Source of the DNA: Bordetella genomosp. 9
GTDB taxonomy: Bacteria; Pseudomonadota; Gammaproteobacteria; Burkholderiales; Burkholderiaceae_B
Direction of reading: 5' to 3'
Assembly: GCF_002261425.1 (NCBI RefSeq)
Contig: NZ_NEVJ01000003.1
Span: 3,162,001 to 3,226,000, forward strand
Length of the DNA: 64,000 nucleotides
Below are positions 54,021 through 63,440 of this stretch, piece by piece. The translations under genes were made by a program, and so were the position numbers. The stretch's first letter is position 1. Each line of letters opens with the position of its first letter. Below the pieces are notes generated by a model that did not search any database, was not told the origin of the DNA, and worked only from the letters and a program-made list of their open reading frames with translations.

Positions 54021-54175
54021 CCCATCGCCCACGCGGTAAGTCCCCACAGGGCGCCGCTGACCAACACCGCCGCGGCCATGCGTTGCGCGGCGGAGGCCAG
54101 CAGCCAGGAGCCGTGTCCCGCGAGACGCGGGCGGCGCGCGGTGGATGAGCTGGGGGGAATGGGATCGGAAGTCAT
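54011..54175 (-). CDS. Small membrane ORF (54 residues) at the head of the znu operon
   Basis: An ATG-TAG frame of 54 codons with one clear membrane helix at residues 33-54 (MAAAVLVSGALWGLTAWAMG, then WW) after a Pro/Ser/Arg-rich front. It is not homologous to anything I recognise. It ends ten bases inside znuC and starts close behind the Zur palindrome, so it would be the first product of the zinc-repressed transcript. No clear ribosome site is seen, which weakens the call. Confidence 0.45.
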   Translation of the reverse strand: MTSDPIPPSSSTARRPRLAGHGSWLLASAAQRMAAAVLVSGALWGLTAWAMGWW

Positions 54176-54230
54176 CGGGGTCAGGCAGGGAAACGGATGG
54201 ATGGCCCCGGGGGCAAGCCGCGGCGACGCA

Positions 54231-54247
54231 TTGTTATATCATAACAA
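54231..54247. promoter_or_regulatory. Zur operator palindrome
   Basis: TTGTTATATCATAACAA: seven-base perfect arms around ATC, matching the GTTATANNATAAC core of proteobacterial Zur boxes. It lies in the divergent region between the znu operon and zur and could control both. Confidence 0.8.
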
Positions 54248-54352
54248 AACCAACCGCTTCGCCGGACGCCATACCGGCCGGAGCCTGGCCGGCGATCAGG
54301 TCGGGTATCCTCTATCCCGTCCACGCCCGGCCCTCCACGGCCCGCTCGCCTT

Positions 54353-54883
54353 ATGCCCACTTCCACCCCAACGTCTGAACCCGATAGCGTCGGCGCCCAA
54401 CTGGATCTCGCCGAAACGCTGTGCGCGCAACGCGGCCGGCGCCTGACGCCGATACGGCGCAAAGTGCTGGAGCTGCTGCTGCGCCACGGCCGCAGCCTGA
54501 AGGCCTACGACCTGCTGGAGGCCATGCGGGCCGTGCATCCAGGCGCGGCGCCGCCCACGGTCTACCGCGCGCTGGACTTCCTGATGGATGAAGGACTCAT
54601 CCATCGATTGGATGCCGTCAATGCCTGGACGGCCTGCCATGACGCCGGCGGCGCGCCGCACGACCTGCTCGTCGTCTGCACCGGCTGCGGCGCGGTGGCG
54701 GAAGTCAACGATCCGGCCATGGGCCGCCAACTGGCCGAACGCGTCGCCCATACCGGCTACGCCCTGACGTCGCACGAAACCGAGATCCGCGCCTTGTGCC
54801 CCGCCTGCCAGCAACAGCGCGCGGCCGGCGCTGCGGACCACGCCGCGCATGGGGATGGCCATGCCCATCCGCATCGCCATTGA
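54353..54883 (+). CDS. zur: Zinc uptake regulator, Fur family
   Basis: A 176-residue Fur-family repressor. The winged helix is at residues 15-95 (RRLTPIRRKVLELLLRHG, YDLLEAMRAVHPGAAPPTVYRALDFLMDEGLIHRL in pieces). Structural zinc cysteines are VVCTGCGAV and ALCPACQQQ. The C terminus is His-rich (HAAHGDGHAHPHRH). Being divergent from znuABC across a Zur palindrome makes Zur far likelier than Fur. Confidence 0.93.
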   Translation: MPTSTPTSEPDSVGAQLDLAETLCAQRGRRLTPIRRKVLELLLRHGRSLKAYDLLEAMRAVHPGAAPPTVYRALDFLMDEGLIHRLDAVNAWTACHDAGGAPHDLLVVCTGCGAVAEVNDPAMGRQLAERVAHTGYALTSHETEIRALCPACQQQRAAGAADHAAHGDGHAHPHRH

Positions 54884-55012
54884 ACGCGGCTGGTCCCTTG
54901 GCACGCCATACGATGGAGCGGCGCGACCGCGCCGGCACGACGCAGTCGCGCGCACCCGATGGGGCTCCTGCGTTCTATGGATAAAGGATTACGGATAATT
55001 TCCGATCCTGGT

Positions 55013-55040
55013 GTTGAAATCCCCACATCTGCCCCCATTT
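55013..55040 (+). promoter_or_regulatory. Possible sigma-32 promoter of the COG0523 GTPase gene
   Basis: GTTGAA (55013-55018), 14 bases, then CCCCATTT (55033-55040), against consensus CTTGAA-N(13-17)-CCCCATNT: one mismatch. It lies in a 348-base gene-free stretch (54884-55231) between zur and the GTPase gene, in which nothing else is recognised. Confidence 0.5.
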
Positions 55041-55231
55041 GGCTGCAATCTTCCTTTAAACCAGGGTAGGCCCGGGGTTTGCCCGGCGTCGCCGACTGTG
55101 CTGTAATCCTGCGTCCGGGCGGGAAGGCAGCCCCTGAGACGGCGGCCACGACACCCACGCCCCCCGCGCTTCGCGCAAGGCCCAGGCGACACGCCAGGGC
55201 GTTACGCCGAAGCATTGAATCGGCAGTCATT

Positions 55232-56335
55232 ATGAATACCTTGCGCAGTCTGGACGAAATGGTCCCCGTCACGATCCTTACCGGCTTTCTGGGTGCGGGC
55301 AAGACCACGCTGCTGAAACGCATCCTGACCGAATACCACGGCCGCCGCGTCGCGGTCATCGAAAACGAATTCGGACCGGAAAGCATCGACAACGACCTGC
55401 TGGTGCAGGACAGCGACGAAGAAATCGTCGAGCTCAGCAATGGCTGCGTGTGCTGCACCGTGCGCGGCGACCTGATGCGCACGCTGAGCGACCTGAAGGC
55501 CAAGCGCCAGGCAGGCGAACTGAAATTCGAACGCGTCATCCTGGAAACCACCGGGATGGCCAATCCTGGCCCGGTGTGCCAGACGTTCTTCATGGACGAC
55601 GACATCGCCGAATACTATCGGCTGGACGCCGTCGTCACGGTGGTCGACGCCAAGCACGGCATGGCCACGCTGGACGCGCAGGAAGAATCGCAGAAGCAGA
55701 TCGGCTTCGCCGACCGCATCCTGATTTCCAAGCGCGACCTGGTGAACGACGCCGACTACGAAGCGCTGCGCGCGCGCGTCGTGCGCATCAATCCGCGCGC
55801 GCCCATCACGCCCGTCAACTTCGGCGAAGTGGACCTGAAGTCCATCATCGACATCAGCGGCTTCAACCTGAACTCGATCCTGGACATCGATCCGGAATTC
55901 CTCGACCAGGAGCACCCCGACGCCCGCCACGACCATGATCACGATCACGACCATGCTCATGATCATGACGGCGACTGCGGCCCGGGATGCGGTCACGAGC
56001 ATCACCACCATCATCACGCGCACCACAACGACGAGATCGGCGCCTTCGTGTTCCGGTCCAACAAGCCGTTCGACCCCGTCCGCCTGGAAGAATTCCTGGG
56101 CGGCGTGGTCCAGGTGTACGGCCCCGATCTGCTGCGCTACAAGGGCATCCTCTATATGAAAGGGGTGAACCGGCGCATGCTGTTTCAGGGCGTGCACATG
56201 ATGATGGGCGCCGAGCCCGGCAAACCCTGGACGGCCAGCGAAAAGCCGTCTACCAAGATGGTCTTCATCGGCCGCAAACTGCCCCAGGAAATATTCACCC
56301 GGGGACTGGAGCAGTGCCTGGCGGGCGCGTCCTGA
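55232..56335 (+). CDS. COG0523-family GTP-binding metallochaperone (CobW/ZNG1-like)
   Basis: A 367-residue P-loop GTPase. VTILTGFLGAGKTTLLKRIL is Walker A, ELSNGCVCCTVRGDL the metal-binding CxCC motif, and ISKRDLVND the guanine-specificity loop. A long His/Asp stretch sits between the GTPase and the C-terminal CobW_C domain, followed by EHHHHHHAHHNDEIG, strongly suggesting zinc. Start ATG 55232 (MNTLRSLDEMVP), with ATG 55259 as an alternative. The family hands zinc to target enzymes. Next to zur on one side and dksA on the other. Confidence 0.92.
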   Translation: MNTLRSLDEMVPVTILTGFLGAGKTTLLKRILTEYHGRRVAVIENEFGPESIDNDLLVQDSDEEIVELSNGCVCCTVRGDLMRTLSDLKAKRQAGELKFERVILETTGMANPGPVCQTFFMDDDIAEYYRLDAVVTVVDAKHGMATLDAQEESQKQIGFADRILISKRDLVNDADYEALRARVVRINPRAPITPVNFGEVDLKSIIDISGFNLNSILDIDPEFLDQEHPDARHDHDHDHDHAHDHDGDCGPGCGHEHHHHHHAHHNDEIGAFVFRSNKPFDPVRLEEFLGGVVQVYGPDLLRYKGILYMKGVNRRMLFQGVHMMMGAEPGKPWTASEKPSTKMVFIGRKLPQEIFTRGLEQCLAGAS

Positions 56336-56384
56336 TCATTGGGACACGACCCCTCAGGTCCGATTCATAGTGTGGAGTACTTTC

Positions 56385-56849
56385 ATGGCTACCAAGGCAG
56401 CAACGAAAAAATCAAGCAAGTCGACGAACGAGACGCCGGTTGATCTGCCCAGCGAACAAGAATTGCTGGCCATGCCCGAATCCGACTACATGAACGATCG
56501 CCAACTGGCGTTCTTCAAGGATCGGTTGAAGCAGCTGGAGCAGGACATCCTGAACAACGCCGGCGAGACCACGGAACACCTGCGCGAAACGCAGTTCGTT
56601 CCCGATCCCGCCGACCGCGCCACCATCGAAGAAGAACACGCGCTGGAACTGCGCACGCGCGATCGCGAGCGCAAGCTGCTCAAGAAAGTGCAGCAGTCCA
56701 TCGCCCGCATCGACAGCGGCGAATACGGCTGGTGCGAGGAAACCGGTGAACCCATCGGTATTCCCCGCCTGCTGGCACGTCCCACGGCCACCCTGTCGCT
56801 GGAAGCGCAGGAACGCCGCGAGATGCGCCAGAAGCTGTACGGCGACTGA
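56385..56849 (+). CDS. dksA: RNA polymerase-binding transcription factor DksA, zinc-free type
   Basis: A 154-residue DksA. A coiled coil (residues 40-110, [20 protein letters not shown] with the tip DPADRAT) reaches into the polymerase channel and works with ppGpp. The zinc-finger region reads [20 protein letters not shown] and [16 protein letters not shown]: only one of the four cysteines of E. coli DksA remains, so it should not need zinc. Start ATG 56385 (MATKAATKK) after GTGGAG. A strong terminator follows. Confidence 0.95.
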   Translation: MATKAATKKSSKSTNETPVDLPSEQELLAMPESDYMNDRQLAFFKDRLKQLEQDILNNAGETTEHLRETQFVPDPADRATIEEEHALELRTRDRERKLLKKVQQSIARIDSGEYGWCEETGEPIGIPRLLARPTATLSLEAQERREMRQKLYGD

Positions 56850-56869
56850 TCAGGCACCACGCCGCGCAA

Positions 56870-56901
56870 GGGCCGGATCCGCAAGGGGTCCGGCCCTTTT
56901 T
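56870..56901 (+). terminator. Rho-independent terminator of dksA
   Basis: GGGCCGGA/TCCGGCCC with an 11-base loop, then TTTTTCTT. It starts 21 bases after the dksA stop codon. Confidence 0.9.
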
Positions 56902-56937
56902 CTTTGGCGCGGCGCGCGGCGGGCTGTCGGAGATAAC

Positions 56938-56966
56938 CTTGAATCCTCGTCCCGCCGACCCCATAT
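56938..56966 (+). promoter_or_regulatory. Sigma-32 heat-shock promoter of hslVU
   Basis: CTTGAA (56938-56943), 15 bases, CCCCATAT (56959-56966): a perfect match to CTTGAA-N(13-17)-CCCCATNT, 68 bases upstream of the hslV start and after the dksA terminator. Confidence 0.85.
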
Positions 56967-57034
56967 GCGATCGTTCAGGCACCCGCTCAATGTTTCCAGG
57001 TGTGCCGTCCGCCTCGGCGCGAAGGAAAGCAATC

Positions 57035-57574
57035 ATGGATCAATATCACGGCACCACCATCGTCAGCGTGCGGCGCGGCAATCGCGTCGCGCTGGGCGGC
57101 GATGGCCAGGTCACCCTCGGCAACATCGTCATCAAGGGGACGGCGCGCAAGATCCGCCGCCTCTATCACGACAAGATCCTGGCCGGCTTCGCCGGCGCCA
57201 CCGCGGACGCCTTTACCCTGCAGGAACGCTTCGAAGCCAAGCTGGAAAAGCATCAGGGGCACCTGATGCGCGCCGCGGTCGAGCTCACGCGCGACTGGCG
57301 CACCGACCGCGTGCTGCGCCGCCTGGAAGCCATGCTGATCGTGGCCGACCGCGACCACACGCTGGTGCTGACCGGCAACGGCGACGTGCTGGAACCCGAA
57401 CACGGCCTGGCCGCCATCGGCTCCGGCGGCGCCTATGCCCAATCGGCCGCGCGCGCCCTGCTCGATCACACGGATATGTCGCCCGAGGAAATCGTCAAGA
57501 AGTCGCTGGAGATCGCCGGCGAGATCTGCATCTATACCAACCAGAACCACCTGATCGAAACGCTGGGCGAATAA
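57035..57574 (+). CDS. hslV: ATP-dependent protease peptidase subunit HslV
   Basis: A 179-residue N-terminal-nucleophile peptidase. The start at 57035 gives [15 protein letters not shown]; processing would free Thr7 as nucleophile. [33 protein letters not shown] and [16 protein letters not shown] are HslV landmarks. It forms a double hexamer capped by HslU and degrades unfolded or regulatory proteins. It has a heat-shock promoter and lies 25 bases before hslU. Confidence 0.97.
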   Translation: MDQYHGTTIVSVRRGNRVALGGDGQVTLGNIVIKGTARKIRRLYHDKILAGFAGATADAFTLQERFEAKLEKHQGHLMRAAVELTRDWRTDRVLRRLEAMLIVADRDHTLVLTGNGDVLEPEHGLAAIGSGGAYAQSAARALLDHTDMSPEEIVKKSLEIAGEICIYTNQNHLIETLGE

Positions 57575-57599
57575 GCCAGCCGCGCCCAAGGATACAAGC

Positions 57600-58934
57600 A
57601 TGTCCGCAACGTCCATGACTCCCGGGGAAATCGTCTCCGAACTCGACAAATACATCGTCGGCCAGAACCGCGCCAAGCGCTCCGTCGCGGTCGCCTTGCG
57701 CAATCGCTGGCGCCGGCAGCAGGTGGCCGAGCCGCTGCGCCATGAAATCCACCCCAAGAACATCCTGATGATCGGACCGACGGGCGTGGGCAAGACCGAG
57801 ATCGCGCGGCGCCTGGCCAAGCTGGCCAATGCGCCCTTCATCAAGATCGAAGCCACCAAGTTCACCGAAGTGGGCTACGTCGGCCGCGACGTCGACACCA
57901 TCATCCGCGACCTGACGGAATACTCCATCAAGCAGACGCGCGAACTGGAAATGCGCCGTGTCCGCTCGCAGGCCGAAGACGCCGCCGAAGACCGCATCCT
58001 GGACGCCCTGGTGCCGCCGCCGCGCACCGCCAGCGGCGATCCCGACCGCAACGAGGAAAGCAGCGCGCGCCAGACCTTCCGCAAGCGCCTGCGCGAAGGC
58101 AAGATCGATGACCTGGAAGTGGACATCGAAGTCGCCCAGCCCATGCCGCAGATGGACATCATGGGCCCGCCCGGCATGGAAGAAATGACGGAGCAGCTGC
58201 GCGGCATGTTCGCCGGCCTGGCGCGCGACAAGAAAAAGTCGCGCAAGCTCAAGGTCAAGGAAGCCTACAAGCTGCTGATCGAAGAAGAAGCCGCCAAGCG
58301 CGTCAATGAAGACGACCTGCGCAGCGCCGCCATCGCCAACGTCGAACAGAACGGCATCGTGTTCCTGGACGAGATCGACAAGATCGCCGCGCGCCAGGAA
58401 AGCGGCGGCGCCGAAGTTTCCCGGCAGGGCGTGCAGCGCGATCTGCTGCCGCTGGTGGAAGGCACCACGGTGAACACGCGCTATGGCATGGTGCGCACCG
58501 ACCACATCCTGTTCATCGCCTCGGGCGCCTTCCATCTGGCCAAGCCGTCCGACCTGATCCCGGAACTGCAAGGCCGCTTCCCCATACGCGTCGAGCTCGA
58601 TTCGCTGTCCGCGGCGGACTTCGTGCGCATCCTCTCGGACACCGACGCGTCGCTGACCAAGCAGTACACGGCCCTGCTGGCCACCGAGGACGTCCAGCTG
58701 GAGTTCACCGACGAAGGCATACAGCGGCTGGCCGAGCTGGCGTTCAGCGTGAACGAAAAGACCGAAAACATCGGCGCGCGACGGCTGTACACCGTCATGG
58801 AAAAGCTGCTGGAAGATCTGTCGTTCGACGCCACGGCCAGCTCCGGCGGCGTGGTGCGCATCGACGCGGCCTACGTTGACGACAAGCTGGCGGAAGCCGC
58901 CGGCAGCCAGGACCTGGCGCGCTACGTGTTGTGA
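57600..58934 (+). CDS. hslU: HslU ATPase subunit of the HslVU protease
   Basis: A 444-residue AAA+ unfoldase. [29 protein letters not shown] opens it, Walker A is [18 protein letters not shown], pore loop [10 protein letters not shown], Walker [11 protein letters not shown], and the C terminus QDLARYVL docks into HslV. The intermediate domain lies at about residues 110-245. Start as given matches the family. Confidence 0.97.
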   Translation: MSATSMTPGEIVSELDKYIVGQNRAKRSVAVALRNRWRRQQVAEPLRHEIHPKNILMIGPTGVGKTEIARRLAKLANAPFIKIEATKFTEVGYVGRDVDTIIRDLTEYSIKQTRELEMRRVRSQAEDAAEDRILDALVPPPRTASGDPDRNEESSARQTFRKRLREGKIDDLEVDIEVAQPMPQMDIMGPPGMEEMTEQLRGMFAGLARDKKKSRKLKVKEAYKLLIEEEAAKRVNEDDLRSAAIANVEQNGIVFLDEIDKIAARQESGGAEVSRQGVQRDLLPLVEGTTVNTRYGMVRTDHILFIASGAFHLAKPSDLIPELQGRFPIRVELDSLSAADFVRILSDTDASLTKQYTALLATEDVQLEFTDEGIQRLAELAFSVNEKTENIGARRLYTVMEKLLEDLSFDATASSGGVVRIDAAYVDDKLAEAAGSQDLARYVL

Positions 58935-59038
58935 TCCGCGGGGAACCGCCGGGGAAACGCCCCCGGCGGCTTGCGGCCGTGGCGGCGTGCTACTAGCATA
59001 GCGCCACTTTTCCACGGAAGACGACTCGGAAGACGATC

Positions 59039-59575
59039 TTGGCCGCAACCACCCCCTACATCATCCGCCCCGCCACGCCGCAGGACATTCCCGGGATCCT
59101 GGGCCTGATGCGCGAACTGGCCGAATACGAAAAACTGCTGGATATCTTCAAGGCGACGGATGACAGCCTGCGCGCCTCGCTGTTCGGCCGCACGCCCTCC
59201 GCGGAATGCCTGGTGGCGCAGCGCACCGACGAGCAGGAGCCGGCGCTGCTGGCCTATGCGATCTGGTTCCACAACTACTCCAGCTTCCTGTCGCGCCGCG
59301 GCCTGTACCTGGAAGACGTCTACGTGCGCGCCGACCAGCGCGGCCAGGGCATCGGCGGCGCGCTGCTGCGGCAACTGGCCGCCATCGCGGTCGAACGCGG
59401 CTGCGGCCGCTTCGAATGGACAGTGCTGGACTGGAACCAGACCGCCATCGACTTCTATGAAAGCCTGGGCGCCGACGTATTGCCGGAATGGCGCATCGTC
59501 CGCGTGACCGGCGCCGCGCTGGACAAGCTCGGCCGCGCGGGCACCGCGCCGCTCGCGGGCCAGCGGCATGCCTAA
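59039..59575 (+). CDS. GNAT-family N-acetyltransferase
   Basis: A 178-residue acetyltransferase close to the diamine/spermidine N-acetyltransferase-like group. YIIRPATPQDIPGILGLMRELAEYEKL opens it, VRADQRGQGIGGALLRQLAAIA is the acetyl-CoA loop and WTVLDWNQTAIDFYESLGA the C-terminal motif. It begins with TTG (59039) after GGAAG; no ATG or GTG would fit the family start. It overlaps the adenosyltransferase gene by 8 bases. The substrate is unknown. Confidence 0.9.
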   Translation: MAATTPYIIRPATPQDIPGILGLMRELAEYEKLLDIFKATDDSLRASLFGRTPSAECLVAQRTDEQEPALLAYAIWFHNYSSFLSRRGLYLEDVYVRADQRGQGIGGALLRQLAAIAVERGCGRFEWTVLDWNQTAIDFYESLGADVLPEWRIVRVTGAALDKLGRAGTAPLAGQRHA

Positions 59576-60131
59576 GCGCTTGACGGTGATCGCCACGCGT
59601 GCCGGGGACGACGGCACGACCGGTCTGGGCGACGGCAGCCGCGTCGCCAAGGACAATGCGCGGATCGCCGCGCTGGGCGACGTCGACGAGCTGAACAGCG
59701 TGCTGGGCGTGGTGCTGGCCGAGCCCGGCCTGGATGCCAACATCGTGGAAGACCTGCGCGACGTGCAGCACACGCTGTTCGACATGGGCGCGGAACTTTC
59801 CATCCCCGGCTATACCCGGCTGGACCGCAATCACGTCAGCTATCTGGATGGCCGGCTCGCGCATTACAACGGTACGCTGCCGGCCTTGAACGAGTTCATC
59901 CTGCCGGGCGGATCGCGTCCCGCGGCGCTGCTGCACGTCGCGCGCACGGTATGCCGGCGCGCCGAACGCGCGGTCATCGCCTTGCAGCGGCAGGAGCCCG
60001 TCAACAAGCCGGTGCTGCAGTACCTGAACCGCTTGTCCGACCTGCTCTTCGTTATGGCGCGTGTGGCGAACCGGTCGCTGGGCATGGGCGATGTTTACTG
60101 GCGCAACCCCAACAAAGGCGAGTGGAAGTAA
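59568..60131 (+). CDS. Cob(I)alamin adenosyltransferase, PduO type
   Basis: A 187-residue enzyme that adds the adenosyl group of ATP to cob(I)alamin. TRAGDDGTTGLGDGSRVAKD is the ATP-binding start, VDELNSVLGVVLAEP and LHVARTVCRRAERAVIAL the conserved helices, and YLNRLSDLLFVMARV the C-terminal motif. It makes the cofactor for B12-dependent mutases or reductases, none of which is in the window. It is coupled to the GNAT gene by overlap. Confidence 0.94.
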   Translation: MPKRLTVIATRAGDDGTTGLGDGSRVAKDNARIAALGDVDELNSVLGVVLAEPGLDANIVEDLRDVQHTLFDMGAELSIPGYTRLDRNHVSYLDGRLAHYNGTLPALNEFILPGGSRPAALLHVARTVCRRAERAVIALQRQEPVNKPVLQYLNRLSDLLFVMARVANRSLGMGDVYWRNPNKGEWK

Positions 60132-60209
60132 GCCTTGCGTGGGGTGTGGGCGCGGGACTTGCTCTGGATGGGATGACGCCAAATGGCGCAACTCACCAAG
60201 GAGCATTTC

Positions 60210-60800
60210 ATGACGACACGCTTTATCACTCGCGGCCTGCTGGCCGCCGGCGTCCTGGCGATGAGCACCGGAGCCTGGGCCCAGCCCGCCGCCTCGTCCC
60301 CCACGGACAGCACGCCGAAGAAGATGGAACAGCGCAGCACGCTGGCCAGCGCCGACAAGGACTTTTTGGAAAATGCCGCGCAAGGCGGCAATGCCGAGAT
60401 CGAAGGCAGCAAGCTGGCCCAGACCAAGAGCAGCAACCCCGACGTCAAGAAGTTCGCCGAACAGATGATCCAGGATCACACCAAGGCGAATCAGGAACTG
60501 ATGGCGCTGGCCAAGCAGAAGGGCTATACGCCGCCCAATGAGCCGTCCATCATGCAGCGCACCGAGCTGAAGGCGCTGAGCGCGACCAGCGGCACGACCT
60601 TCGACAAGATGTACGTCAGCCGCATCGGCGTCGCCGCCCACGAAGATACCGTCAAGATGTTCCAGAAGGCTGCGTCGGACGCCAAGGATCCCGACATCAA
60701 GGCCTGGGCCGCCAAGATGCTGCCCGCCCTGCAGCATCACCTGGAAATGGCCAACGCGCTGCACCAGAAGGTCGACGCGGAAAGCAAGGCCAAGAAGTAA
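60210..60800 (+). CDS. Secreted DUF4142 protein (ferritin-like four-helix)
   Basis: A 196-residue exported protein. The start at 60210 (MTTRFITRGLLAAGVLAMST) has AAGGAG upstream; the signal peptide is cut near AWAQ. The DUF4142 region begins DKDFLENAAQGGNAEIEGSKLAQ and contains VKKFAEQMIQDHTKANQEL, with HEDTVKMFQKAA later: a helical bundle. The family is often stress-induced; the function is unknown. Confidence 0.9.
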   Translation: MTTRFITRGLLAAGVLAMSTGAWAQPAASSPTDSTPKKMEQRSTLASADKDFLENAAQGGNAEIEGSKLAQTKSSNPDVKKFAEQMIQDHTKANQELMALAKQKGYTPPNEPSIMQRTELKALSATSGTTFDKMYVSRIGVAAHEDTVKMFQKAASDAKDPDIKAWAAKMLPALQHHLEMANALHQKVDAESKAKK

Positions 60801-60847
60801 GCAGCAGTCAGTCAGCAGCGATCAGTCAGCAGCAATCGTCTGAACCG

Positions 60848-60870
60848 CGGCGCCCGTCCATCGGGCGCCG
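60848..60870. terminator. Hairpin between the convergent DUF4142 and lipA genes
   Basis: CGGCGCCCG, five-base loop, CGGGCGCCG: a perfect 9-base stem between two converging genes. There is no T run on either side, so termination is likely but not textbook. Just before it (60801-60840) short copies of TCAGTCAGCAGC are repeated. Confidence 0.5.
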
Positions 60871-60885
60871 TGTTCAGTTCATGCC

Positions 60886-61941
60886 TCAGTTCACGCCGGC
60901 CGCGTGCGCCTGCTGATCGGCGTGATAGGAAGAACGCACCATCGCGCCCACCGCGGCGTGGCTGAAGCCCATGTCATAGGCTTCGCGCTCGAACATCGCG
61001 AAGGTATCGGGATGGACGTAGCGCAACACCGGCAGATGATGCTCGGACGGCTGCAGGTACTGGCCGATGGTAAGCATGTCCACGCCATGCTCGCGCATGT
61101 CGCGCATCACCTGCAGGATTTCCTCATCGGTTTCGCCCAGGCCCAGCATCAGGCCGGATTTGGTCGGCACGTCCGGATGCAGGCGCTTGAACTCCTGCAG
61201 CAGTTTCAACGAATGCGCGTAGTCCGAACCGGGGCGCGCCTGCTTGTACAGGCGGGGCACGGTCTCGAGGTTATGGTTCATGACGTCGGGCGGACCCGCG
61301 TTCAGGATCTCCAGCGCGCGGTCCAGGCGGCCGCGGAAGTCGGGCACCAGCACCTCGATGCGCGTGGACGGCGACTGCTCGCGAACCTGGCGGATGCACT
61401 CGACGAAATGGCCGGCGCCGCCGTCACGCAGATCGTCGCGATCGACGGACGTGATGACGACATACGACAGCTTCAACGCGGCGATCGTGCGCGCCAGATT
61501 GCGCGGCTCGTCGGCGTCCAGCGGGTCGGGGCGGCCATGCCCCACGTCACAGAAGGGGCAGCGACGCGTGCACTTGTCGCCCATGATCATGAAGGTGGCC
61601 GTGCCCTTGCCGAAGCATTCGCCGATATTGGGACACGAGGCCTCTTCACAGACGGTATGCAGGTTGTGCTCGCGCAGGATCCGCTTGATGTCGTAGAAGC
61701 GCGACCCCGGCGTGGCGGCGCGCACGCGGATCCACTCCGGTTTTTTCAGCCGCTCGGCCTGCACGACCTTGATCGGAATGCGCGCGGTCTTGGCCTGCGA
61801 TTTCTGCTTTTCGGTGGGGTCGTAGGGCTTGGCCGAGGTTTCCGCGGCGTGGGCCGCGCCGGCAGCGCCGGTCAGCGGCTGGGCGTGCGGAACATCGGAA
61901 GCGGCAGGCGTCGAAAACGAGTGATCTGCGGGCGAAGACAT
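60886..61941 (-). CDS. lipA: Lipoyl synthase
   Basis: A 351-residue radical SAM enzyme that inserts two sulfurs into octanoyl groups on carrier proteins. The auxiliary cluster ligands are in [15 protein letters not shown], the radical SAM motif is [13 protein letters not shown], and the C-terminal serine ligand is in VRSSYHADQ. The N terminus has about 50 extra Ala/Pro/Ser-rich residues. Start ATG 61941 (MSSPADHSF). It works after LipB, encoded nearby. Confidence 0.97.
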   Translation of the reverse strand: MSSPADHSFSTPAASDVPHAQPLTGAAGAAHAAETSAKPYDPTEKQKSQAKTARIPIKVVQAERLKKPEWIRVRAATPGSRFYDIKRILREHNLHTVCEEASCPNIGECFGKGTATFMIMGDKCTRRCPFCDVGHGRPDPLDADEPRNLARTIAALKLSYVVITSVDRDDLRDGGAGHFVECIRQVREQSPSTRIEVLVPDFRGRLDRALEILNAGPPDVMNHNLETVPRLYKQARPGSDYAHSLKLLQEFKRLHPDVPTKSGLMLGLGETDEEILQVMRDMREHGVDMLTIGQYLQPSEHHLPVLRYVHPDTFAMFEREAYDMGFSHAAVGAMVRSSYHADQQAHAAGVN

Positions 61942-62014
61942 AAGTCGGCTGCGCGCGGCGCCCAGGGCGCCGCCTTTGGGAAAAACCCTAGTGTACTCCC
62001 GCCCCCCCGGCCGC

Positions 62015-62758
62015 TCAGGCCAAAGCCCCGCCGGCATCCAGCATGCTCGCGAGCGCCGGCGCCGGCCCTGCGCGCAGCATGGCGGATCCTTCGCGCAGGA
62101 AGGCCGGCGTGGCGCTTTCCGGCACCCGGCGCAGCCAGGCGATGGCCTCGTCGCGGCGCCCGTGTTCCAGCAGCAGGCGGCCGTAGTGGAACATGCCCCG
62201 GAAATCGCCGCCTTCGGCGCTGCGGCGATAGCAGTCCAGCGCCGCGTCCATGTCGCGCGGGACGACGTCGCCGGCTTCCAGAAAACGTCCGACCACGCCG
62301 ATGGACTTGGCGTGCCCCAGGTCGGCGGCGCGCCGGTACCACGCCAACGCCGCGGCCCTGTCACGGGGCACGCCGCCCCGGCCGTCGCGCAACATGTGCG
62401 CGTGGTTGTACATGCCCCAATCCAGCCCGCGTTCGGCCGCCAGCCTGAACCAATATGCCGCCACCACCTGGTCGGGCGCGGTGCCCCAGCCGTTCTCGTA
62501 GCAGCGCCCCACCATGTTGATGGCCATCAGGTGATCCGCGTGCGCGGCGCGCTTGAACCAGGCCAGGCCGGCCGCCGGATCGCGCTCCACGCCCACGCCA
62601 TCCAGCAGCATCTGGCCCAGGATGGCCTGCGCTTCCAGCAGGCCCAGGTCCGCCGCCGCCCGGATCCAGGGCGCGAATTCCTCAGGGGGGCCGGCCATCA
62701 GCCGCGCCAGTTGCTCGGGGGTGGTCGCGGCCACTTCGGCGGCGGTCAGGGCGATCAT
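62015..62758 (-). CDS. Sel1-like repeat (tetratricopeptide-type) protein
   Basis: A 247-residue protein, start ATG 62758 ([20 protein letters not shown]). About five Sel1 repeats are seen, for instance [60 protein letters not shown] and [20 protein letters not shown]. No signal peptide is found, so it is cytoplasmic and probably binds other proteins. It lies between lipA and lipB; a role in lipoylation is unproved. Confidence 0.88.
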   Translation of the reverse strand: MIALTAAEVAATTPEQLARLMAGPPEEFAPWIRAAADLGLLEAQAILGQMLLDGVGVERDPAAGLAWFKRAAHADHLMAINMVGRCYENGWGTAPDQVVAAYWFRLAAERGLDWGMYNHAHMLRDGRGGVPRDRAAALAWYRRAADLGHAKSIGVVGRFLEAGDVVPRDMDAALDCYRRSAEGGDFRGMFHYGRLLLEHGRRDEAIAWLRRVPESATPAFLREGSAMLRAGPAPALASMLDAGGALA

Positions 62759-62811
62759 GGGACAGGCAGCGAATCGACAATGGTTCGCATTATCACCCAA
62801 AGCGGTCCAGC

Positions 62812-63432
62812 CTAGGACGCCAGGCGTGCAATGCGGCTCGCCAACCTGTCGCCGGCCTCCCGCACGGTAGCCGCGACCCCGCAGCCTGCCATGTCCACGG
62901 TCGCCAGGTTCTCGTAGCCGCAGGGGTTGATGCCCTGGAAGGGCGCCAGGTCCATCGCGACATTCAAAGCGATGCCATGATAGGCGCAGCCAGCGCGTAT
63001 CTTGATGCCCAGCGCGGCGATCTTGGCCAGTTCGCCCCCGGCGGCGGGCACGGGCACGTAGACCCCGGGCGCGCCGGGCTTGCGGCAGGCCGCGATCCCG
63101 TAGCTCGCCAGGGTGGCGATGACGGCGTCTTCCAGGAAGGCGACGTATTCCTTGACGTACATCCCTGCCTTGCGCAGGTCGACCAGGGCATAGGCCACCA
63201 CCTGCCCGGGCCCGTGATACGTGACCTGGCCGCCTCGGTCGGTGCGGACGACGGGGATGGCGCCCGGATTCAGCACGTGCTCCGGCTTGCCGGCCTGTCC
63301 CAGCGTGTAGACGGGCGCATGCTCGCAAAGCCAGATTTCGTCGCCCGTGGCCGGGATGCGCGCCGCGGTGAAGGCCTGCATCGCCTGCCATACCGTCTGG
63401 TAATCAGCCGGCCGGTCCAGCCACTTGATCAT
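62812..63432 (-). CDS. lipB: Lipoyl(octanoyl) transferase
   Basis: A 206-residue enzyme moving octanoyl groups from acyl carrier protein to lipoyl domains. [20 protein letters not shown] is the signature; the catalytic Cys is in [10 protein letters not shown] and the Lys in [13 protein letters not shown]. Together with LipA it builds the lipoyl cofactor of pyruvate and 2-oxoglutarate dehydrogenases. Confidence 0.97.
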   Translation of the reverse strand: MIKWLDRPADYQTVWQAMQAFTAARIPATGDEIWLCEHAPVYTLGQAGKPEHVLNPGAIPVVRTDRGGQVTYHGPGQVVAYALVDLRKAGMYVKEYVAFLEDAVIATLASYGIAACRKPGAPGVYVPVPAAGGELAKIAALGIKIRAGCAYHGIALNVAMDLAPFQGINPCGYENLATVDMAGCGVAATVREAGDRLASRIARLAS

Positions 63433-63440
63433 CGAAGCGC

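Noticed and set aside
55079..55231. In-frame upstream extension of the COG0523 GTPase, and a possible cobalamin-type leader there
   Set aside because: The extension is Arg/Pro/Ala-rich with no homology to the family. I could not find a B12-box or other conserved riboswitch core in the stretch.
57495..59048. A 517-codon frame opposite hslU
   Set aside because: It is an antisense shadow of a clear hslU coding sequence, with no domain and no ribosome site.
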